A DNA stretch of 11,835 bases from Bacteroidales bacterium (GTDB lineage: Bacteria; Bacteroidota; Bacteroidia; Bacteroidales; UBA932): positions 1-11,835 of the forward strand of contig SFJB01000045.1 of NCBI GenBank assembly GCA_004555145.1. The letters run 5' to 3'. Shown piece by piece: positions 6,744 to 11,835 of this stretch (the first letter of the stretch is position 1; every line of letters starts with the position of its first letter). The notes below the pieces were generated by a model. The model saw nothing but the letters and a program-made list of their open reading frames with translations, was not told the DNA's origin and searched no databases. A program made the position numbers and the translations under genes.

Positions 6744-7390
6744 TGTTCAAGATAGCCCCATCGATACTCGCTGCGGATTTCCTTCATCTGGAGAAGGACA
6801 TCGAACTCGTCAATGTATGCGGTGATGTCATCCACCTGGACGTGATGGACGGCACCCTCGTGCCCAATATCTCTTTCGGTTTTTCGGTGATAGACCAGCT
6901 CGGAAAAATTGCCAGGGCTCCTATGGATGCCCACCTTATGGTCGTGGAGCCTCAGCGTTGGTTTGAGAAACTTGCAAAGGACGGAGTGGCTATGTGTTCC
7001 TTCCATTACGAGGCTGCAGGCCGCAACACCAGGCGCAATATTGACGCCATACATTCCCTGGGAATGAAGGCGGGTGTAGCCATCAACCCTGACGTTCCGG
7101 TAGAGAAGCTCTTTCCTTACATAGGGAAGGCCGACTACTTCCTGCTGATGTCCGTTTTTGCGGGATTCGGGGGTCAGAAGTTCATCTACGAGTCCCTCGA
7201 CAGGGCCTCACGTTTACGCGACGAACTTGTGAAGAGGGGAGAGGAGGCCATCATCGAGATGGATGGAGGCATCAATATATCCACGGTGAAGGCCGTTAAG
7301 GAAGCAGGTGTCAATCTCGCAGTCGCCGGAAGCTCTGTTTACGGTGCCGCCGATCCTGCCGCCGCCATTGCCGCTCTCAGGGAAGCCTGA
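6740..7390 (+). CDS. rpe: Ribulose-phosphate 3-epimerase
   Basis: Rpe interconverts D-ribulose 5-phosphate and D-xylulose 5-phosphate in the pentose phosphate pathway, in the cytoplasm. The 216-residue protein is a full-length TIM barrel. It shows the N-terminal APSILAADF (6-14), the metal and catalytic residues H32 and D34 in HLDVMDG, H65 in MDAHLMV and D175 in EMDGGIN, and the phosphate-binding end VAGSSVYG. The active-site loop reads SVFAGFGGQKF (138-148), where most homologues have Pro-Gly before FGGQ. The first ATG (6740) overlaps the dnaA stop as ATGA; a second ATG follows at 6743 and either could be used. No promoter is seen, so expression probably depends on dnaA read-through. The 3' end overlaps birA tail-to-tail by 14 bp. 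Confidence 0.97.
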   Translation: MMFKIAPSILAADFLHLEKDIELVNVCGDVIHLDVMDGTLVPNISFGFSVIDQLGKIARAPMDAHLMVVEPQRWFEKLAKDGVAMCSFHYEAAGRNTRRNIDAIHSLGMKAGVAINPDVPVEKLFPYIGKADYFLLMSVFAGFGGQKFIYESLDRASRLRDELVKRGEEAIIEMDGGINISTVKAVKEAGVNLAVAGSSVYGAADPAAAIAALREA

Positions 7391-8009
7391 ACATATGCTC
7401 GGTGAACTCTTTTTCAAGACTCTTACGGCCCTCCTCGTCCATAGATTGGAAGTATCTTTTGGAAATGCTCTCGCACAGTTCCTCCAACTCGGAGACGAGC
7501 TCGTAATGGACGCCTGTCAACTGCTTCATTGACACCGGGTTAGGTAATTCTTCCGGCCATGTTTCCTCGTTCACATCCAGGCCTATTCCCACTATGCTCG
7601 CTTCGATCCTGTCGCCGTCCAGTATGTTCTCTATCAGAATTCCACAGATTTTCCTGTCCCCGACCCAGATGTCGTTCGGCCACTTGATTCCGGCAGTAAT
7701 CCCCTTGGAGAGGAGGTAATCCCTGATACCCAGGGTTGTAATCCGGGTAACGAGCAGCATATCCGCGACCTTGAGTAATCCTTGCCCATCCTCCGGAAAG
7801 CGGTAGAGTATTGAAAAGGTGAGGTTGGTTCGTGGGCTGGAATACCAGGTATGGCTGCCCTGACCGCGCCCGGCAGTCTGCTCCACGGCGGCTATGACTG
7901 ACAAATTGTCAAGCTCCCCAAGCCTCATTCTAAGCTCGCTGTTGGTGGATTTTGCGCTATCCAGCCATATTATCCTTACTTTTTCAAGTTTTTCGCGGAG
8001 TGGTGCCAT
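7377..8009 (-). CDS. birA: Biotin--[acetyl-CoA-carboxylase] ligase, catalytic core only
   Basis: This enzyme activates biotin with ATP and attaches it to the biotin carrier domain of carboxylases. The 210-residue protein contains the substrate motifs STNSEL (21-26), GRGQGSHTW (47-55, the biotin/AMP loop), KWPNDIWV (109-116), RKICGILIEN (119-128, K120 at the catalytic lysine position) and VGIGLDVNE (140-148). There is no N-terminal helix-turn-helix, so it is a non-repressor (group I) ligase. It ends at HMFRLP, about where the usual C-terminal SH3-like domain (roughly 40 residues) should begin, so that domain seems absent. Its stop lies inside the end of rpe, and I found no displaced C-domain in other frames. 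The ATG at 8009 gives a normal N-terminus. It is divergent from ftsH with a 36-bp gap. Confidence 0.92.
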   Translation of the reverse strand: MAPLREKLEKVRIIWLDSAKSTNSELRMRLGELDNLSVIAAVEQTAGRGQGSHTWYSSPRTNLTFSILYRFPEDGQGLLKVADMLLVTRITTLGIRDYLLSKGITAGIKWPNDIWVGDRKICGILIENILDGDRIEASIVGIGLDVNEETWPEELPNPVSMKQLTGVHYELVSELEELCESISKRYFQSMDEEGRKSLEKEFTEHMFRLP

Positions 8010-8017
8010 TTTTGTTG

Positions 8018-8025
8018 TATATTTG
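8018..8025 (+). promoter_or_regulatory. Probable ftsH promoter -7 element
   Basis: TATATTTG (8018-8025) is an exact TAnnTTTG match. The -33 position, at 19-20 bp upstream inside birA, reads CGCG-like and is not recognisable; the nearest TTTC (7991-7994) is 23 bp away. The predicted start near 8031 gives a leader of about 15 nt. The site lies 6 bp from the birA -7 element on the other strand. Confidence 0.45.
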
Positions 8026-8031
8026 AGGATG

Positions 8032-8063
8032 CAAATTTAAAAACGATGGCTCAAAAACCCAAA
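8032..8063 (-). promoter_or_regulatory. Probable birA promoter
   Basis: On the minus strand TTTG (8060-8063) is followed after 20 bp by TAAATTTG (8032-8039). Both elements match the Bacteroidota consensus exactly. The -33 element lies inside the first codons of ftsH. The predicted start near 8026 gives a leader of about 17 nt. Confidence 0.6.
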
Positions 8064-10016
8064 AATAAGAAACCGAACGGAGTTAGGATAGTCAGAATCA
8101 ACCTATCTTCCATAATCTATCTGCTCCTGCTGATCTTCATCGGCTGGATGCTTTTCAAGAATTCGGATGTTCCGGCCAAGAAGGTCGAGTGGTCGCAGGT
8201 GCAGCAGATGGTGCTGGACGGCGACGTCAAGGACATACATTACATCAGAAATGAGTACAAGGGCGAGATTTCCGTGAAGCCGGAGAGCCTCTCCAAGTAT
8301 TCTGAGTTCTTCCCTGAGGGAAAGTTCCCGAAAAGTTCCCCTCAGATGTACTTCCTCACTTCCACGAAATTCGATCCCGAGACCGAATTCGCGGCTCTAA
8401 ACACCTCGCTCCCCGAAGGCAGCAGGGTGCTCGTGTATATGGAGAACAGGACCAATATCTGGGGCGGGCTGCTGGAATGGATCATCCCTATTCTAATGCT
8501 CGTTATGCTCTATGTGCTGATGTTCAGGTCAATGTCGCGCCAGATGGGCGGCGGTGGCGGTGCCGGCGGCGGAATGAATCCGTTTAACGTGGGCAAATCC
8601 ACGGGCAAACTCGCCGACAAGGACAAGGTGAACGTGACCTTCAAGGACGTGGCGGGACTGTACGGCGCCAAGGAAGAGGTGATGGAAATCGTGGATTTTC
8701 TCAAGAATCCGGGCAAATACACGGCCCTGGGCGGCAAAATCCCTAAGGGTGCGCTGCTCGTGGGTCCTCCGGGTACAGGTAAAACCTTGCTGGCCAAGGC
8801 AGTGGCAGGGGAGGCGAACGTGCCGTTCTTCAGCATAAGCGGCTCCGATTTCGTGGAGATGTTCGTGGGCGTGGGAGCAAGCAGGGTACGAGACCTCTTC
8901 GCTCAGGCAAAGGAGAAAGCCCCTTGCATCGTGTTCATAGACGAAATCGACGCCGTGGGACGCGCCCGTGGCAAGAACGTGGGCTTCAGTTCCAACGATG
9001 AGCGCGAAAATACGCTGAATCAACTCCTTACCGAGATGGACGGCTTCGGCACCAACAGCGGGGTCATAGTGCTAGCAGCTACAAACCGTGCCGACATACT
9101 CGACAAGGCCCTAATGCGCGCAGGACGCTTCGACCGTCAGATCCACGTGACCCTGCCGGATCTCAACGAGCGCAAGGAAATATTCCTCGTGCACACCAAG
9201 AAACTCAAACTGGCTCCCGACTTCGACGTGGAGGCAATCGCAAAACATACTCCGGGCTTCTCCGGCGCCGATATTGCGAATATATGCAATGAAGCTGCGC
9301 TGACAGCGGCACGCAACGGCAAGTCCGACATCTCCAACAAGGACTTCACGGATGCGGTCGACAGGGTAGTGGGAGGCATAGAGCGCAAAAAGACCATAAT
9401 GTCCCCTGACGAGAAGCGGCTAACCGCATACCACGAAGCAGGTCACGCTGTTGCAGGCTGGCTTCTTCCCGGTTGCGACCCTGTGCTGAAGGTGTCCATT
9501 ATCCCGCGCGGACAGGCCCTGGGTCTCACCTGGAGCCTTCCTGACGAGAAAGTGATGATGTCCAAGTCAGACCTTATGGATGAGATGTGCTGCCTGGTCG
9601 GCGGAAGGGTGGCCGAGGAGATGGTCAACAACGGAGTGCCTTGCACCGGTGCACTGAATGACTTCGAGCGGCTCACCAAGATGGCCTACGCTATGGTGAC
9701 TTACTACGGAATGAGCGAGAAGGTGGGTAATCTTTCCTTCTACGATTCCAACCCGGGAGGCTATGAACTCACCAAGCCATATAGCGAGAAGACAGCTCAA
9801 CTCATTGATTCAGAAGCGAAAGCCATAGTGGATGAAATAACTTCCCGCACCAGGAAAATCTTGAAGGACAACTGGGAGGGAGTGACCAGACTCGCTGAAC
9901 TTCTCATCGACAAGGAAGTGATCATGTCTGACGATATCGAGGCAATTTTCGGACCTAAGGCTGGAAAGCACGGTGAGGAAAGACTCAAGGATGATAAGAA
10001 AGAAGACAATGAATAA
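8046..10016 (+). CDS. ftsH: ATP-dependent zinc metalloprotease FtsH
   Basis: FtsH is a hexameric inner-membrane AAA+ protease that removes misfolded membrane proteins and selected regulators; in E. coli these include LpxC, which sets the LPS/phospholipid balance. The 656-residue protein has TM1 at about 20-37, a periplasmic domain at about 40-138 and TM2 at about 143-162. A Gly-rich linker (168-176) follows. The AAA+ module includes Walker A GPPGTGKT (240-247), Walker B IVFIDEID (295-302) and the second region of homology with R361 and R364 (RAGRFDR). The peptidase domain has the zinc site HEAGH (463-467) and a third ligand, probably D539 in GALND. A charged tail ends the protein. It probably leads an operon with cdsA and psd; its last 8 bp overlap cdsA. 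Confidence 0.98.
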   Translation: MAQKPKNKKPNGVRIVRINLSSIIYLLLLIFIGWMLFKNSDVPAKKVEWSQVQQMVLDGDVKDIHYIRNEYKGEISVKPESLSKYSEFFPEGKFPKSSPQMYFLTSTKFDPETEFAALNTSLPEGSRVLVYMENRTNIWGGLLEWIIPILMLVMLYVLMFRSMSRQMGGGGGAGGGMNPFNVGKSTGKLADKDKVNVTFKDVAGLYGAKEEVMEIVDFLKNPGKYTALGGKIPKGALLVGPPGTGKTLLAKAVAGEANVPFFSISGSDFVEMFVGVGASRVRDLFAQAKEKAPCIVFIDEIDAVGRARGKNVGFSSNDERENTLNQLLTEMDGFGTNSGVIVLAATNRADILDKALMRAGRFDRQIHVTLPDLNERKEIFLVHTKKLKLAPDFDVEAIAKHTPGFSGADIANICNEAALTAARNGKSDISNKDFTDAVDRVVGGIERKKTIMSPDEKRLTAYHEAGHAVAGWLLPGCDPVLKVSIIPRGQALGLTWSLPDEKVMMSKSDLMDEMCCLVGGRVAEEMVNNGVPCTGALNDFERLTKMAYAMVTYYGMSEKVGNLSFYDSNPGGYELTKPYSEKTAQLIDSEAKAIVDEITSRTRKILKDNWEGVTRLAELLIDKEVIMSDDIEAIFGPKAGKHGEERLKDDKKEDNE

Positions 10017-10839
10017 TTTTCTGCTTAGAACCGTCACCGGCGTGGTGTTCCTGCTGGTGATGGTGTTCGGACTTATATGGGACAGGACGATTTTCGGCGC
10101 CCTGTTCCTCTTTATTTTGTATTTCGCGCTGAACGAGTTCTATACCATCTCCCTGCAGAAACGCTACTATCTCCAACAGAAACTGGGTCTGCTCGCAGGC
10201 ATACTTGCCTTTCTTCTTGTTGCGGCCCATTGCTTTTTCGGCCTGGACGCTAGGTGGATTTTCCTTTCCCTGCTGCCTCTGCTGCTGATTCCGATGACCA
10301 GCGTGTTCCACGGTGTTCCCGAGGATTTCTCCGACCTCGCGTTCGTGTACGCCGGCCTGCTGTATATTGCACTCCCTATCTCGCTTTCGCCTTTTGTGAT
10401 GATGGATGGGGATGTGTTCGACGGCTGGCTTATGCTCTCGTTCTTTATCGTGATATGGATTTCGGATGTAGGCGCCTATTGCTTGGGAACGCTCTTCGGA
10501 CAGAAGGAGGGCTCCCGCAAACTGGCTCCTTCCATCTCCCCGAAAAAGTCCTGGGTAGGCTTCTGGAGCGGACTGGGCTTTGCCGTTGCCGCCTCTGTGG
10601 GTCTGCATTTCCTGAACTGGTTTCCTTTCCCTCTCGTGCACTGCATTGTGCTTGGCGCTATTCTCAGCGTCTGCGGGGTTTGCGGAGATCTCTTCGAATC
10701 GCAGTGGAAACGCCATTTCAACGTGAAGGATTCCGGCAGGATAATTCCGGGTCACGGTGGTATGCTGGACCGCTTCGACAGCAGCCTTGTTGCCATACCG
10801 GCAGCGGCGCTGTACCTCTGCCTCACCGGACTTCTTTAA
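10009..10839 (+). CDS. cdsA: Phosphatidate cytidylyltransferase (CDP-diglyceride synthase)
   Basis: CdsA makes CDP-diacylglycerol from phosphatidic acid and CTP, the branch point for membrane phospholipids. The 276-residue protein is almost entirely transmembrane, with about seven or eight hydrophobic segments. It carries the CTP-transferase signature in two parts: SPKKSWVGFWSGLG (177-190) and GDLFESQWKR, with KDSGRIIPGHGGMLDRFDS, at 226-258. WISDVGAY (150-157) is also typical. I chose the ATG at 10009 because [11 protein letters not shown] matches the usual start of the family. It overlaps the ftsH end by 8 bp, implying coupling. An in-frame ATG at 9991 would add six residues and cannot be excluded. 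The order ftsH-cdsA is, as I recall, common in Bacteroidales. Confidence 0.95.
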   Translation: MNNFLLRTVTGVVFLLVMVFGLIWDRTIFGALFLFILYFALNEFYTISLQKRYYLQQKLGLLAGILAFLLVAAHCFFGLDARWIFLSLLPLLLIPMTSVFHGVPEDFSDLAFVYAGLLYIALPISLSPFVMMDGDVFDGWLMLSFFIVIWISDVGAYCLGTLFGQKEGSRKLAPSISPKKSWVGFWSGLGFAVAASVGLHFLNWFPFPLVHCIVLGAILSVCGVCGDLFESQWKRHFNVKDSGRIIPGHGGMLDRFDSSLVAIPAAALYLCLTGLL

Positions 10840-10870
10840 GCCTCTGTTTGACCACGTAATTACATGCCCT

Positions 10871-11524
10871 ATGAAGATTGACAAGAATTCCCGCGGCACC
10901 CTTGCGCTTGTGTTCACCGGCTGCGCCGTCGTGGCACTGGTTTTCATTTTTCTGGTCCGCATCCCGTGGCTGGTATATCCTATGCTCGCGATGCTGATCT
11001 GGGTTTGCGTATGGCAACTTGCCTTTTTCCGCATCCCCAAGAGGCTTCGTATGGGCTCGGACAAGCTGGTGACTTCCGTTGCCGACGGAAAGGTTGTCAT
11101 TTTAGAAAAGGTGTACGAGAAGGAATACCTCAAGCAGGAGTGCATACAGCTCTCGGTGTATATGAACTTTTTCGACGTGCACGCGAATTTCTGGCCTGTT
11201 GACGGACGCGTGGACTACTATCGTTACTACCCCGGGAAACATTTCTTCGCCTTCAAGCCCAAGGCTTCAGAGGAGAATGAGCACAGTTGCGTGGGTATTG
11301 TGACAGCTCAGGGACGTCAGGTCTTCTTCAAGCAGATTGCAGGCGGCTTCGCCAGACGCATCGTATGCTACGGCAAGTCCAGGGGAGATGCGCGCAGCGG
11401 CGAGCAGTGCGGCATTATAAAATTCGGCTCGAGAATTGACATATTCCTGCCTCTCGATGCCGAAATCAAAGTGTCCCTGGGGGATTATGTGCGCGCCTGC
11501 GAGACCGTGCTCGCGGAAATCTAG
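10871..11524 (+). CDS. psd: Phosphatidylserine decarboxylase (short, archaeal-type family)
   Basis: Psd converts phosphatidylserine to phosphatidylethanolamine using a pyruvoyl group made by self-cleavage. The 217-residue protein has two N-terminal hydrophobic segments (about 11-28 and 31-52). Family motifs follow: ADG (71-73), FFDVHANFWPVDG (100-112), KASEENEHS (131-139) and QIAGGFARRI (155-164). The self-cleavage site is FGSR (185-188): the cut should fall between G186 and S187, with S187 becoming the pyruvoyl group. The ATG at 10871 was chosen because it directly precedes the first hydrophobic segment; the frame stays open upstream but only into cdsA. It lies 31 bp after cdsA, so the two consecutive lipid genes are probably co-transcribed. 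The phosphatidylserine synthase gene is not in the window. Confidence 0.93.
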   Translation: MKIDKNSRGTLALVFTGCAVVALVFIFLVRIPWLVYPMLAMLIWVCVWQLAFFRIPKRLRMGSDKLVTSVADGKVVILEKVYEKEYLKQECIQLSVYMNFFDVHANFWPVDGRVDYYRYYPGKHFFAFKPKASEENEHSCVGIVTAQGRQVFFKQIAGGFARRIVCYGKSRGDARSGEQCGIIKFGSRIDIFLPLDAEIKVSLGDYVRACETVLAEI

Positions 11525-11526
11525 TG

Positions 11527-11835
11527 CTATTTCTTGCGGGTTGTGATGAGCACAACGCCATTTGATGCACGTATGCCGTAGATTGAGGCTGCCGAAGCAT
11601 CCTTGAGCACGTCGATTGTATCCACGATATTCGGATCAAGGTAGCTTACGTCTTCCACCGGCACCCCGTCAACGATTATCATCGCATATCCTGGGTCATT
11701 GTTGGACTGTATCCCTCTTATTCTTATATTGCTCCCTATCACCTCCACTCCCGGAATCATACCCTGGATATATTTGTATATATCTGAATACGAGGTGTTT
11801 CCCTTTACCTTAAGCGTCGATATTGCCTGGGTATT
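11527..11835 (-). CDS. TonB plug-domain protein lacking a beta-barrel, C-terminal fragment (5' end outside window)
   Basis: Only the last 102 residues are visible; the frame is open through the right edge. They match a TonB-dependent receptor plug domain: [68 protein letters not shown]. In a SusC-type receptor a long barrel would follow, but here a TAG stop comes straight after the plug, and the next DNA is psd on the other strand, only 2 bp from its stop. Plug domains at the C-terminus, without barrels, are known in Bacteroidota fused to M56/BlaR1-like peptidase or MG2/carboxypeptidase-regulatory domains. Which of these, if any, lies upstream cannot be seen. A within-family ATG (11760) lies mid-domain and is not the start. 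Confidence 0.85.
   Translation of the reverse strand, partial: NTQAISTLKVKGNTSYSDIYKYIQGMIPGVEVIGSNIRIRGIQSNNDPGYAMIIVDGVPVEDVSYLDPNIVDTIDVLKDASAASIYGIRASNGVVLITTRKK

Noticed and set aside
7214..7417. A minus-strand frame after birA, containing YIDASIHLDDGLL, considered as a frameshifted BirA C-terminal domain.
   Set aside because: It is the exact complement of the conserved Rpe catalytic segment EMDGGIN, and the rest shows no BirA C-domain pattern.
9985..11145. A 386-codon minus-strand frame across cdsA and the start of psd.
   Set aside because: It is antisense to two conserved genes, and its Glu/His/Arg-rich translation mirrors the hydrophobic codons of cdsA.

Overview
This window looks like an ordinary chromosomal segment from a member of Bacteroidota, most likely order Bacteroidales. 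The evidence is a set of TAnnTTTG promoter elements of the Bacteroidota type, a lack of clear Shine-Dalgarno sites, a Rho factor with a very long disordered insertion, an amidase with a degenerate SPOR-like tail, and a TonB plug-domain protein. The genes are housekeeping in character and densely packed. I see no insertion sequence, phage, CRISPR, tRNA or rRNA.

Layout. Positions 1-1093 (minus) hold the 5' part of rho, which runs off the left edge. Positions 1169-3919 (minus) hold lptD, the outer-membrane LPS export barrel. Divergent from it at 3971-5104 (plus) is a secreted zinc N-acetylmuramoyl-L-alanine amidase. A 217-bp AT-rich gap (5105-5321) carries a 17-bp palindrome and a near-consensus DnaA box, then dnaA (5322-6743) follows. 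It is translationally coupled by an ATGA overlap to rpe (6740-7390). rpe overlaps tail-to-tail with birA (7377-8009, minus). birA is divergent from ftsH (8046-10016), which is followed by cdsA (10009-10839) and psd (10871-11524). At the right edge, on the minus strand (11527-11835), is the C-terminal end of a protein that stops directly after a TonB plug domain, with no beta-barrel.

How the genes relate. Much of the window concerns the cell envelope: LPS export (lptD), peptidoglycan cleavage (amidase), membrane protein quality control (ftsH) and phosphatidylethanolamine synthesis (cdsA, psd). The rest is central information processing (rho, dnaA) and metabolism (rpe, birA). Transcription appears to be organised by two tight divergent promoter pairs (lptD/amidase and birA/ftsH), in which oppositely facing -7 elements lie only 6-10 bp apart.

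I did not find a clear new multi-gene system. The points most worth a second look are the barrel-less plug-domain protein, the mirrored promoter pairs, TTG starts on both members of the lptD/amidase pair, the aromatic-free Rho insertion, a C-terminally shortened BirA, and the palindrome plus DnaA box upstream of dnaA.
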